Source: Limimaricola cinnabarinus
Lineage (GTDB): Bacteria; Pseudomonadota; Alphaproteobacteria; Rhodobacterales; Rhodobacteraceae
Reading direction: 5' to 3'
NCBI RefSeq assembly: GCF_002723615.1
Contig: NZ_KZ304959.1
Span: forward strand, 53,146 to 117,145
Length of the DNA: 64,000 nucleotides
Part shown: positions 39,703 through 47,956 of the stretch, in pieces
Layout of the letters: every line of letters starts with the position of its first letter
How positions within the stretch are numbered: the stretch's first letter is position 1
Position numbers and translations under genes: made by a program
Notes under the pieces: model-generated
What the model was told of the DNA's origin: nothing
The model's database searches: none
The model's input: the letters and a program-made list of their open reading frames with translations, nothing else

Positions 39703-40991
39703 TGCTGGTCCTGTTCCTTCCGGTCTTCCTGTTCTTCCTGATGGTCGGCCTGCCGGTCTTCTTCGGCCTCTTGTTCGCGCCCGGCATCCTCTTGTGGCTC
39801 AACGGGCAGGAGCGCGACATCACGCTCCTCTACCGCAACCTCTACAACGGCATGGACAGCTTTCCGCTGATGGCGATCCCGTTCTTCATGCTCGCGGGCG
39901 AGCTGATGAACCGCGGCGGCATCACGCTGCGGCTGGTGGAGTTCTCACAGGCGCTCATGGGCCATTTCCGCGGCGGGCTGGCGCATGTGAATATCCTCTC
40001 CTCGATGCTCTTCGCGGGGCTGTCGGGCTCGGCGGTGGCCGACACCTCGGCGCTGGGCTCGATGCTCATTCCGGCGATGGAAAAGCAGGGCTACACCCGC
40101 CGCTTCGCCGCCGCGATCACCGCCGCCTCATCGGTCATCGGCCCGATCATCCCGCCCTCGGGCATCATGATCATCTATGCCTATGTCATGGGCGAAAGCG
40201 TCGCGGCGCTGTTTCTCGCGGGCATCGTGCCGGGCATCCTCGTGGGCACCGGGCTGATGGTGCTCGTCAAGCTCATGGCCGACCGCTACGATTTTCCCGT
40301 CGCCTCGCGCCGCCATACATGGGGCGAGCGCGGGCAGGCCTCGCTCAAGGCCTTCTTTCCGCTGCTGACGCCCGTCATCATCCTCGGCGGCATCCTGTCG
40401 GGGGTCTTCACCCCGACCGAGGCGGCGGCCGTCGCCGTGGCCTATGCGCTGATCATCGGGCTCTTCGTTCTGCGCACGCTGAAATTCTCCGAGCTGGGCG
40501 ACGTGCTCTCCAAGGCGGGGATCACCTCCGCCGTGGTGCTGCTGCTCGTCGGTGCGGCGATGTCGTTCAAGACGGTGGTCTCGCTCTCCCACGCGCCAGA
40601 GCTTCTGGCCGAGTTCATCCTGACGCTGACCGAGAACCCGCTGCTCTTGCTGTTCCTGATCAACCTGCTGCTGTTCGCGGTGGGCATGTTCCTCGATGCG
40701 GGCCCGGCGATCATCATCCTCGGCCCGATCCTCGGCCCGGTCTTCACCTCTCTGGGCGTCGACTCGGTGCATTTCGCGATCATCATGTGCGTGAACCTGA
40801 CCGTGGGCCTGGCGACGCCGCCGATGGGGCTGGTGCTCTTCGTCGCGGCCTCGGTCTCGAACGAGAAGGTCGAGACGATCTCACGGGCGATCCTGCCCTT
40901 CCTCGCGGTCGAGATCTTCGTGATCATGCTGATCACCTTCATCCCCGAGATTTCCATGACGATCCCGCGCCTGACGGGCTTCGCCGACTGA
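39702..40991 (+). CDS. TRAP transporter large membrane subunit (DctM family)
   Basis: Sodium-coupled permease of 429 residues with about twelve helices. Signatures include IPFFMLAGELMNRGGI, MLFAGLSGSAVADTSALGSM, IPPSGIMIIYAYV and NLTVGLATPPMGLVLFVAAS. It probably imports the substrate of the catabolic genes upstream. Translationally coupled to the small subunit; the binding protein follows 32 bases later. Confidence 0.93.
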   Translation: MLVLFLPVFLFFLMVGLPVFFGLLFAPGILLWLNGQERDITLLYRNLYNGMDSFPLMAIPFFMLAGELMNRGGITLRLVEFSQALMGHFRGGLAHVNILSSMLFAGLSGSAVADTSALGSMLIPAMEKQGYTRRFAAAITAASSVIGPIIPPSGIMIIYAYVMGESVAALFLAGIVPGILVGTGLMVLVKLMADRYDFPVASRRHTWGERGQASLKAFFPLLTPVIILGGILSGVFTPTEAAAVAVAYALIIGLFVLRTLKFSELGDVLSKAGITSAVVLLLVGAAMSFKTVVSLSHAPELLAEFILTLTENPLLLLFLINLLLFAVGMFLDAGPAIIILGPILGPVFTSLGVDSVHFAIIMCVNLTVGLATPPMGLVLFVAASVSNEKVETISRAILPFLAVEIFVIMLITFIPEISMTIPRLTGFAD

Positions 40992-41023
40992 ACGACAAGA
41001 AGATGAGCAACAGGGAGGACACC

Positions 41024-42082
41024 ATGCTCACGAACACCTTCAAGGCCGCCGGTCTGGCCGCGCTCATGGCCGGCACCGCGCTGCCCGCCATGGCGCAGGA
41101 CTACACGCTGCGCGCCACCGCCAACTCCAACGAGAACGACGAGGATTACGACGGCCTGCAGGTCTTCAAGAGCCATGTCGAGGCGGCATCCAACGGCGCC
41201 ATCGAGGTCGAGATCTTCATGGGCACGCAGCTGTGCTCGAACGGCGCGGAATGCCTGCAGGGCGTGGCCGACGGCTCGATCGACATCTACATCTCGACCT
41301 CGGGCGGGGCCTCGGGCCTGTTTCCCTACGTGCAGGTGCTCGACCTGCCTTACGTGATGGCCGATGACCGCGTCGCCGAAGCCGTGCTTTCGGGCGATTT
41401 CACCCGCACCATGCGCGACATGGCGCTCGAGGATTCGGGCGACAGCATCCGCCTGATGACCATCGGCAACACCGGCGGCTGGCGCAACTTCGCCAACACC
41501 CAGCGCCGCGTCGCCCAGCCTTCGGACATCGAGGGGCTGAAGATCCGCACCGTGGTCGCCGACCTGCCGCAGGAGCTGGTGCGCGCGCTGGGCGCCTCGC
41601 CGACCCCGATCCCCTGGCCCGAGCTCTTCACCTCGCTGCAGACCGGCGTGGTCGAGGGCTCCAAGAACGGCATCACCGACATCATGTCGATGAAGTTCCC
41701 CGATGCGGGCCTGCAATACGTCACCCTCGACGGCCACGCCTATATGGGCGCGCTGTGGTGGATGTCGAACCAGACCTTCCAGGAGCTGCCCGACGACCTC
41801 AAGCGCGTGGTGGTCGACGGCTTCTACCAGCTGCAGCAGGCGACCTTCGCTTCGCCGAAGCGCAAGTCGATCCAGGCCTATGAGGAGTTCGTGGCTGGTG
41901 GCGGCGATCTCTACGTGCCGAGCCCGGACGAGAAGGCCGCCTTCGCCGAGGCGGCGCAGCCGGTCTATGACTGGTTCACCGCCAATGTCGAAGGCGGGCA
42001 GGAGATCTACGACGCGCTGACCTCCGCCGTCTCCGAGGCCGAGAGCGAGCTCGAGGCCGCCCGCGCCGCCGACATGGAGTGA
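41024..42082 (+). CDS. TRAP transporter substrate-binding protein (DctP family)
   Basis: Periplasmic binding protein of 352 residues with a signal peptide at about 1-24 (cut after AMA). Family marks are HVEAASNGAIEVEIFMGTQL, the ligand-arginine region GLKIRTV, and TGVVEGSKNGITDIMSMKF. TRAP proteins clamp an anionic group with that arginine; a sulfonate would suit by inference. It has two acidic stretches, at the mature N-terminus (NENDEDYDG) and at the C-terminus. The ribosome site is AGGGAGG. Two hairpins follow. Confidence 0.9.
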   Translation: MLTNTFKAAGLAALMAGTALPAMAQDYTLRATANSNENDEDYDGLQVFKSHVEAASNGAIEVEIFMGTQLCSNGAECLQGVADGSIDIYISTSGGASGLFPYVQVLDLPYVMADDRVAEAVLSGDFTRTMRDMALEDSGDSIRLMTIGNTGGWRNFANTQRRVAQPSDIEGLKIRTVVADLPQELVRALGASPTPIPWPELFTSLQTGVVEGSKNGITDIMSMKFPDAGLQYVTLDGHAYMGALWWMSNQTFQELPDDLKRVVVDGFYQLQQATFASPKRKSIQAYEEFVAGGGDLYVPSPDEKAAFAEAAQPVYDWFTANVEGGQEIYDALTSAVSEAESELEAARAADME

Positions 42083-42099
42083 TCGCGCCCTGACGACCG

Positions 42100-42125
42100 C
42101 CGGGGGGCGGTGCGCCGCCCCCCGG
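42100..42125 (+). terminator. Hairpin 1 after the first TRAP binding-protein gene
   Basis: CCGGGGGGCGG, loop TGCG, CCGCCCCCCGG: a perfect 11-base-pair stem 18 bases after the stop. No T tract follows, so it is more likely an mRNA-stabilising or attenuating structure. Confidence 0.6.
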
Positions 42126-42141
42126 TCCCACCCCCCGATCC

Positions 42142-42164
42142 CGGCCCCTGCGGGGGCCGTTTTC
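42142..42164 (+). terminator. Hairpin 2, intrinsic terminator before the YeiH gene
   Basis: CGGCCCC and GGGGCCG form a stem, followed by TTTTC. Partial termination here would lower expression of the downstream exporter relative to the binding protein. Confidence 0.55.
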
Positions 42165-42186
42165 ATGCCCCCGGAGAGACCGCCCC

Positions 42187-43197
42187 GTGCAGACCGCCCC
42201 AGCCCTGTCCCGCTACACCGACACCACGCGCCGCCTGTTTCCGGGCTTTGCCCTCGCGGCGCTGGTGGCGATGGCGGCGCAGTTTTTGTCGGAGCATTAC
42301 GGTGCGCCCGCCATGCTGATGGCGATCCTCTTGGGCATCGCGCTGGCCTTTCTCTCCGAAGAGCCGCGCTCGGCCCCCGGCATCGCCTTTTCCTCGCGCA
42401 CGCTGCTGCGGATCGGCGTGGCGCTTCTGGGCGTGCGGATCAGCACCGGCATGGTGCAGGAGCTGGGGCTGGGGCTCTTCGCGCTCATCATCGGCGGCGT
42501 CTTCGCCACCATCGGCGCTTCGCTGGCCGTCGCGCTGGCCACGGGGCGCGACCGGCTCTTCGCTTTCCTGTCGGGCGGCGCGGTGGCGATCTGCGGCGCC
42601 TCGGCGGCGATGGCGATCTCGAGCGTGCTGCCCAAGCGCGATGAGGGCGAGCGCGACCTGATCTTCACCGTGGTCTCTGTCACCATGCTCTCGACGCTGG
42701 CTATGATCGCCTATCCGATCCTCGCCGCCATGCTGGGCTTCGACGCGCGCCAGACCGGCGTGTTCCTCGGCGGCACGATCCACGACGTGGCGCAGGTGGT
42801 GGGCGCGGGCTATTCGGTCTCCGAGGAGACGGGCGATCTCGCCACGCTGGTCAAGCTGATCCGGGTCACCATGCTGGCGCCGATCGTGCTGGGCGCGGCG
42901 CTGGTGATGCGCCGCGGCGCGCCCGAAGGGGGCAAGCGGCCGCCGCTGGTGCCGGGTTTCGTGCTGGGCTTTCTCGCGCTGGCCGCGCTCAACTCGCTGC
43001 ACCTGCTGCCCGGCTGGGCGATCGAGGCGGCGAGCGCAATCTCGCGCTGGGCGTTGCTGACCGCGATCGCGGCGGTGGGGATGAAGACCTCTCTCAGGCA
43101 GCTTCTCGATGTCGGCGGGCGCGCCATCGCGCTGCTGACGGCGCAGACCGCCTTCCTGGCGCTGTTTCTCGGGCTCGGCGTGGCGCTGATCGGCTGA
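42187..43197 (+). CDS. YeiH family putative sulfate/sulfite exporter
   Basis: Membrane protein of 336 residues with about ten helices, of the YeiH/UPF0324 family proposed to export sulfate. Motifs are LLRIGVALLGVRIS, SGGAVAICGASAAMAISSVL and LGGTIHDVAQVVGAGYSVS. Desulfonation by the monooxygenase would release sulfite, which must be removed, so its position last in this cluster makes sense. The start is GTG 42187; no ATG fits. It is separated from the TRAP genes by two hairpins. Confidence 0.85.
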   Translation: MQTAPALSRYTDTTRRLFPGFALAALVAMAAQFLSEHYGAPAMLMAILLGIALAFLSEEPRSAPGIAFSSRTLLRIGVALLGVRISTGMVQELGLGLFALIIGGVFATIGASLAVALATGRDRLFAFLSGGAVAICGASAAMAISSVLPKRDEGERDLIFTVVSVTMLSTLAMIAYPILAAMLGFDARQTGVFLGGTIHDVAQVVGAGYSVSEETGDLATLVKLIRVTMLAPIVLGAALVMRRGAPEGGKRPPLVPGFVLGFLALAALNSLHLLPGWAIEAASAISRWALLTAIAAVGMKTSLRQLLDVGGRAIALLTAQTAFLALFLGLGVALIG

Positions 43198-43200
43198 GGC

Positions 43201-44277
43201 TCAGGGCGCCTTGGGGGGCGGTGCGGGAAAGGCGTCGCGCCAGCGCGCGCCGAACAGGGCGCGCTTGTGCGCATCGAGCGCGATCAGGAGCGCGGGCGTC
43301 AGCGCGATCGGGCGCTGCAACGTCTCGACCGCGCCGCCAAGCTCCAGCGCCGCGCCGTCCTCGCCCTCCAGCCGCACGACCAGCCCCGCCGCCTCCAGCG
43401 CCGCGCGGCCCTGTGGCGAGAGCAGGAAATCGACGAATTGGGCCGCCGCGCGCGGCTGGCCCGCCGCCGCCGGGATCATCGCGGCGCGCGACAGCACCAG
43501 CGTGTAATCGCGCGGCGCGATGACGCCGAGCCGCGTGTCGTGCCGCGCCCGCACCAGCGCGTAGGAGCCCAGCACGTTGTAGGCCACGAGGTAGCGCCCC
43601 TCGGCCACGCCGTCGATGATCTCGGCCGAGCAGCAGGTCGCGATGGCGCCGGAGCGCCCGAAGCTTTCCATCAACCCGCCGAAGGTCGTGGCCTCCATCG
43701 AATCCGCGAAGGCGAAGAGAAAGCCGAGCCCCGAGCGCTCTATGTCATAGGTCGCGACGCGGCCGCGAAACGGGCTCTCGGTCGGGCGCAGCAGGTCGAG
43801 CAGGTCGAAGCGCGAATGCGGCACCTGCGCGGCAGCCACGAGATCGCGGTTGTAGACCATCACCGCAGGCTCTCGGGTGACGCCCCACAGCTCGTCGCGC
43901 CAGATCAGCGCATCGGGCAAGGCGGCGGTGAGCGCCGAGCGATAGGGCCGCGCGCAGCCTTCGTTGACGAGATCCACCATCTGGTGCACCGCCGAGGAGA
44001 TCACCAGATCCGCGCCCGCGCGCCCGGCGGCGCAATCGGCCGATTGCAGACCGTAGAGCGCGTTCGAGCCCCATTGCTCATAGGCGATGCGCAGCCCGGG
44101 GCGGCGGGCGAGAAAAGCCTCGATCACCGGGCCCAGCACCGAGATGTCGGTGGTCGAGCGCAGGCGCAGAAGCCCGGTCGCGGCCTCGGGGCCGAAAGCG
44201 CGGGTCAGCTCCTGCGCCCGGGCGGGGGCGACGAGCAGCAAGAGCGCCGTGAGCGCGATGAACGCCGCGCGGATCAT
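43201..44277 (-). CDS. Periplasmic solute-binding protein linked to a two-component system
   Basis: A 358-residue protein with a signal peptide at about 1-22 (cut after ARA). It resembles type II ABC-type binding proteins of the iron/thiamine group (RLRSTTDISVLGPVIEAF, GVTREPAVMVYNRDL, VDFLLSPQGRAALEAAG). It has no ABC permease or ATPase beside it. Its ATG overlaps the stop of the histidine kinase by 4 bases, so it is probably an accessory ligand sensor for the kinase. Confidence 0.8.
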   Translation of the reverse strand: MIRAAFIALTALLLLVAPARAQELTRAFGPEAATGLLRLRSTTDISVLGPVIEAFLARRPGLRIAYEQWGSNALYGLQSADCAAGRAGADLVISSAVHQMVDLVNEGCARPYRSALTAALPDALIWRDELWGVTREPAVMVYNRDLVAAAQVPHSRFDLLDLLRPTESPFRGRVATYDIERSGLGFLFAFADSMEATTFGGLMESFGRSGAIATCCSAEIIDGVAEGRYLVAYNVLGSYALVRARHDTRLGVIAPRDYTLVLSRAAMIPAAAGQPRAAAQFVDFLLSPQGRAALEAAGLVVRLEGEDGAALELGGAVETLQRPIALTPALLIALDAHKRALFGARWRDAFPAPPPKAP

Positions 44278-45638
44278 GCGCCGAGCCGCGGCAGCACCAG
44301 CGCCGCCTCGAAGCCGTCCGCCGCACCGCCGGGGCCGAGCCGCAGCGCGCCGCCATGGCTCTGGGCCACCTCGCGCGCGATGGCGAGGCCGAGCCCCGCG
44401 CCGCCCGGCGCGTGAGCGGCAAAGCGCGCGCCCATGCCGTCGAGGATCGCCGCCGAGGGGCCGGGGCCGGAATCGCGGGCAAACAGCCGCGCCGCGCCAC
44501 CCTCGGCCGCGATGCCGAGCCGGATCGGCGGCGCGCCATGCGCCAGCGCGTTGGCGGCGAGGTTCTTGCCGGCCTCCACCAGCGACAGCGCATCGCCGCG
44601 CACCACCACCGGGGCGGGCGGCAGGTCGAGCCGGATCGCCGCCCCGCCGGGCATGTCCTCGAGCGCCTCGTAGATCTCGAGCGCCACGTCGCGCAGATCG
44701 ACGGCGGCGCGCGGCGCGGTGTCGGTGCGGTGGATGATCATGGCGCGGTCGAGCATCCGGTCGAGCAGGCGCGACAGCCCGACGCTGCGCTCGTGGATGC
44801 GGCCCAGCAGCCGGGCGCGGCGCGCGGGGTCTTCCTCCTCCTGCGCGTCCTGCGCCTGCGCGCGGATCGCGGCGACGGGGGTGCGCAGCTGGTGCGCCGC
44901 GTCGCCGATCAGGTTGCGGCTGGCCGAAGCCTGCCGGTCGAGCCGCCCCATGAAGCCGTTGAGCGCGCCCAGCACCGGGGCGATCTCGGCGGGCATCGGC
45001 AGGGTAATCGGCGTGAGATCGGTCGGATCGCGCCGCGCCAGCGCCCGGCCCAGCCGGTGCAGCGGGCGCAGCGCCGAGCGGGTGGCGAGCCATGCGAACA
45101 GCCCGATCGCGATCCCGGCGGCGGCCAGCACCGCCAGCGCGCCGCCCGCGATGTCGCGCGCCAGCGCATGGCGCGCGCGCAGGGTCTGCCCGACCACGAC
45201 CTGCACCGGCCCCGAAAAGCTGCGCTCGGCAAAGCGGCGGGTCAGCGCGACGTAGCGCCCCGGCTCTGCGCCCAGCGCGCCGTCGTAGAACACCGGCCCC
45301 GCGCCGTCGCGCCGCGGCGGGGTGGGGGCCGCGTCGGAGCCGGTCAGCGTCGCGCCGTCCGGGCCGGTGACGCGGTAGCGGATGCGGTCCTCTGGCGCCA
45401 GCGCCAGCATCTGGAAGGCCGAGGCCGGCATGTCGACCACCGCCGCGCCGTCGCGGATGGTGATCGCGGCGGCGATGTCGCGCGCCGCCCCCAGGAGCAG
45501 CCGGTCATAGGCCTCGCGCGCGGCCTGCCCGCCGTAAGCCAGCGCCACCCAGAGCACCACGATCCCGCCCAGAAGCAGCACCGCCCCCACGGCGAGCGCC
45601 ACGCGCGACTTGAGCGACCACGAGCGCGTCTCAGCCAT
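44274..45638 (-). CDS. Sensor histidine kinase, TctE-like
   Basis: Inner-membrane kinase of 454 residues. Helix 1 spans about 13-34, a periplasmic domain follows to about 165, helix 2 spans about 164-185, then HAMP. The phosphoacceptor is His249 (GDAAHQLRTPVAAIRAQ). The ATPase has the N-box KNLAANALAHG, DSGPG, and GGAGLGLAIAREVAQSHGG. The N-terminal part matches the 2CSK_N sensor of TctE. The start at ATG 45638 overlaps the regulator stop by 8 bases. The likely signal is a carboxylic acid carried by the adjacent TctCBA. Confidence 0.88.
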   Translation of the reverse strand: MAETRSWSLKSRVALAVGAVLLLGGIVVLWVALAYGGQAAREAYDRLLLGAARDIAAAITIRDGAAVVDMPASAFQMLALAPEDRIRYRVTGPDGATLTGSDAAPTPPRRDGAGPVFYDGALGAEPGRYVALTRRFAERSFSGPVQVVVGQTLRARHALARDIAGGALAVLAAAGIAIGLFAWLATRSALRPLHRLGRALARRDPTDLTPITLPMPAEIAPVLGALNGFMGRLDRQASASRNLIGDAAHQLRTPVAAIRAQAQDAQEEEDPARRARLLGRIHERSVGLSRLLDRMLDRAMIIHRTDTAPRAAVDLRDVALEIYEALEDMPGGAAIRLDLPPAPVVVRGDALSLVEAGKNLAANALAHGAPPIRLGIAAEGGAARLFARDSGPGPSAAILDGMGARFAAHAPGGAGLGLAIAREVAQSHGGALRLGPGGAADGFEAALVLPRLGA

Positions 45639-46302
45639 CGAGATCGAGCCTGTAGCCAAGCCCGCGATGCGTCTCGATCACGACGCCCGAGCCGCTGAGT
45701 TTCTTGCGCAGCCGGGCAACGTAAAGCTCGATCGTGTTGGTGCCGACATCGGCGTTCTCGAAGCCGAACAGCCCGTCGAACAGCCGCTCCTTGGGCATGA
45801 TCCGGCCGCGATTGGCGATGAGCAGATTGAGCAGCGCCAGCTCGCGCCGGGTCGCGGTGACCGCCGCGCCGCCGACCCGCAGGCTCTGCGCGCCGGCGTC
45901 GAAATCGAGGCTGCCCAGCCGCACCCGGTTCTCGGCGCGGCCCGCCTCGCGGCGGGTGAGCGCGCGCAGCCGCGCCTCCAGCTCGCGCAGGTCGAAGGGT
46001 TTGACGAGATAGTCGTCGGCGCCCTCGTCGAGCGCGCCGACCCGGTCCTCGACCGAAAACTGCGCGGTGAGCACCAGAACGGGGGTGAGATCGCCCGCGC
46101 GGCGGCGTTCGCGCAGGAAATCGCGGCCCGAGCCGTCCGGCAGGTTGAGGTCGAGCACGATGGCGGCATAGCCGGTGATGTCGGCGCAGGCGCGCGCATC
46201 CGCCAGCGTCGGCGCGATGTCGCAGGCAAAGCCCGCGCGGCCCAGGCTGGCGCTCGCGGCCTCGGCGACATCCGTGGTGTCTTCGACGATCAATATCCGC
46301 AT
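45631..46302 (-). CDS. OmpR-family response regulator, TctD-like
   Basis: A 223-residue regulator. The receiver domain (1-115) has phosphoacceptor Asp51 (VLDLNLPDGSG) and the conserved Lys in DYLVKPFDLRE. The winged-helix C-terminus has TATRRELALLNLLIANRGRI and NTIELYVARLRKKL. It is divergent from the TctC gene across 154 bases that hold a tandem repeat of the kind OmpR/PhoB regulators bind. Expected to activate the transporter operon. Confidence 0.92.
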   Translation of the reverse strand: MRILIVEDTTDVAEAASASLGRAGFACDIAPTLADARACADITGYAAIVLDLNLPDGSGRDFLRERRRAGDLTPVLVLTAQFSVEDRVGALDEGADDYLVKPFDLRELEARLRALTRREAGRAENRVRLGSLDFDAGAQSLRVGGAAVTATRRELALLNLLIANRGRIMPKERLFDGLFGFENADVGTNTIELYVARLRKKLSGSGVVIETHRGLGYRLDLDG

Positions 46303-46364
46303 CCAACCCTCCGGCGGCCCAGCATAGGGGCAGGGCGGCGCGGAAAGAAGCCCGCCCGGCGCGG

Positions 46365-46385
46365 ATGACAGCTTCATGACAGCTT
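46365..46385 (-). promoter_or_regulatory. PHO-box-like tandem repeat, probable TctD operator
   Basis: ATGACAGCTT occurs at 46365-46374 and again at 46376-46385, an 11-base step. On the minus strand it contains CTGTCATGAAGCTGTCAT, close to the PhoB consensus. It lies midway between the divergent regulator and TctC genes. Confidence 0.6.
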
Positions 46386-46456
46386 GGCGCGCCACAAGGA
46401 CGGGCGAGGCCGCCCGGGGGGAGTTCCGGCCGGCCCTGACCCTTGGGAGGACAGAC

Positions 46457-47446
46457 ATGACCATCACGTTCCGCCGCGGCCTGATCGCCGCCGCTCTTCT
46501 GGGCACCGCGCCCGCCGCGCTCATGGCGCAGGGCTTCACGCCCGAGAACCCCGAATGCATCGCCCCCGCCAACCCGGGCGGCGGCTGGGACTTCACCTGC
46601 CGCCAGGCGGGCAAGACCATGCAGGATCTCGACCTGATCCCCTCGACCATGCAGGTGGTGAACCTCGCCGGCGGCGGCGGCGGCGTGGCCTTTGCCGAGG
46701 TCGTCAACAAGCGCGCCGACGACAACGACCTGATCGTCGCGGCCTCCTCGGCCACCGCGACCCGCCTCGCGCAGAACGCCTATCCGGGCAACTCGATGGA
46801 TCAGGTGCGCTGGCTCGGCGCGCTGGGCGCGGATTACGGCGTCATCGCGGTCGCCGCCGACAGCGAGGTGCAGGACCTGCCCGCGCTGATGGAGATGATC
46901 AAGGAAGACCCGACCTCGGTCTCGATCGGCGGCGGCTCGGCCGTGGGCGGCTGGGATCATCTCAAGGTGCTGATCGCGGCGCAGGAGGCGGGCGTCGAGG
47001 ATGTGCGCAAGGTCAAGTACATCGCCTTCGACGGCGGCGGCGAGGCGGTGACCCAGCTCCTGGGCGGATCGCTGCAGGCCTTCACCGGCGACCTGTCGGA
47101 ATCGACCGGCTTCGTGGATTCGGGCGACATCCGCGTGCTGGCGGTGCTGGCGCCCGAGCGGCTCGAGGGCGAGTTCTCGGACATCCCGACCGCCAAGGAG
47201 CAGGGCATCGACGCGGTCGGCGCCAACTGGCGCGGCTTCTACGGCCCGGGCGAGATGTCGGACGAGGCCTATGACTACTGGGTCTCGGCGATCGAGCAGC
47301 TCTATGACAGCGAGGAGTGGAAGGCCGTGATGGAGCAGAACGGCCTCGCGCCGCTCGACCTGCAGGGCGATGAGTTCGAGAGCTTCGTCTCCGAGTCCGT
47401 CTCCAGCATCACCGACCTGTCCAAAGAGATCGGCATCATCCAGTAA
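46457..47446 (+). CDS. tctC: Tripartite tricarboxylate transporter substrate-binding protein (TctC)
   Basis: Periplasmic binding protein of 329 residues with a signal peptide at about 1-25 (cut after LMA). ECIAPANPGGGWDFTCRQAG is the classic TctC ligand loop, and NLAGGGGGVAFAEVVN and IGGGSAVGGWDHLKVLIAA follow. Tricarboxylates or other dicarboxylates are the usual ligands. The ribosome site is GGGAGG. A perfect hairpin follows the stop, before tctB. Confidence 0.92.
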   Translation: MTITFRRGLIAAALLGTAPAALMAQGFTPENPECIAPANPGGGWDFTCRQAGKTMQDLDLIPSTMQVVNLAGGGGGVAFAEVVNKRADDNDLIVAASSATATRLAQNAYPGNSMDQVRWLGALGADYGVIAVAADSEVQDLPALMEMIKEDPTSVSIGGGSAVGGWDHLKVLIAAQEAGVEDVRKVKYIAFDGGGEAVTQLLGGSLQAFTGDLSESTGFVDSGDIRVLAVLAPERLEGEFSDIPTAKEQGIDAVGANWRGFYGPGEMSDEAYDYWVSAIEQLYDSEEWKAVMEQNGLAPLDLQGDEFESFVSESVSSITDLSKEIGIIQ

Positions 47447-47466
47447 CCGGCCCCGCGCGGCCGGGC

Positions 47467-47489
47467 GGGGCGCGCGCCATGCGCGCCCC
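47467..47489 (+). terminator. Hairpin between tctC and tctB
   Basis: GGGGCGCGC, loop GCCAT, GCGCGCCCC: nine perfect pairs. With no T tract it probably stabilises the tctC message or lowers downstream expression. Confidence 0.55.
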
Positions 47490-47513
47490 GTCATCACATG
47501 GAAGGAGGGTCGC

Positions 47514-47945
47514 ATGAGCGATCGCATCTTCGGCGGCATCGGCCTGATGCTCGCGGCGCTCTACGCCTTCGCCGCCACCACCATTCCCGACAGCTTCATG
47601 TCCGACGCGGTCGGCCCGCGCGCCTTTCCCTATGGCATCGCCACGGTGATGGCGCTGTCGTCGCTGTGGTTTCTGTTCAAGCCCGACCCCGAGCCCGAAT
47701 GGCCCCGCATGGGCCGTCTGGCCGAGATCGGCCTCGCCGCTCTGGTGATGCTCGCCTATGCGCAGCTTCTGCCGGTGCTGGGCTTCGTCATCGCCACGGC
47801 CTTCGCCAGCGCCTACCTGACATGGCGGCTCGGCTCGACCCTCGTGCAAAGCGCGATCATCGGCGTCTCCACCGCGCTCGGGATCTACGTCATCTTCCAT
47901 CTCGTCCTCGGGCTCAGCCTCGCCCGCGGCCCCTTGGGCTTCTGA
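47514..47945 (+). CDS. tctB: Tripartite tricarboxylate transporter small membrane subunit (TctB)
   Basis: A 143-residue protein with four hydrophobic segments (GGIGLMLAALYAFAATTIPD, ATVMALSSLWFLF, IGLAALVMLAYAQLLPVLGF, IIGVSTALGIYVIFHLVLGL). SDAVGPRAFPYGIA is the family motif. A GGAGG ribosome site precedes ATG 47514. tctA follows after 11 bases. Confidence 0.9.
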   Translation: MSDRIFGGIGLMLAALYAFAATTIPDSFMSDAVGPRAFPYGIATVMALSSLWFLFKPDPEPEWPRMGRLAEIGLAALVMLAYAQLLPVLGFVIATAFASAYLTWRLGSTLVQSAIIGVSTALGIYVIFHLVLGLSLARGPLGF

Positions 47946-47956
47946 AGGAGCGCGCC

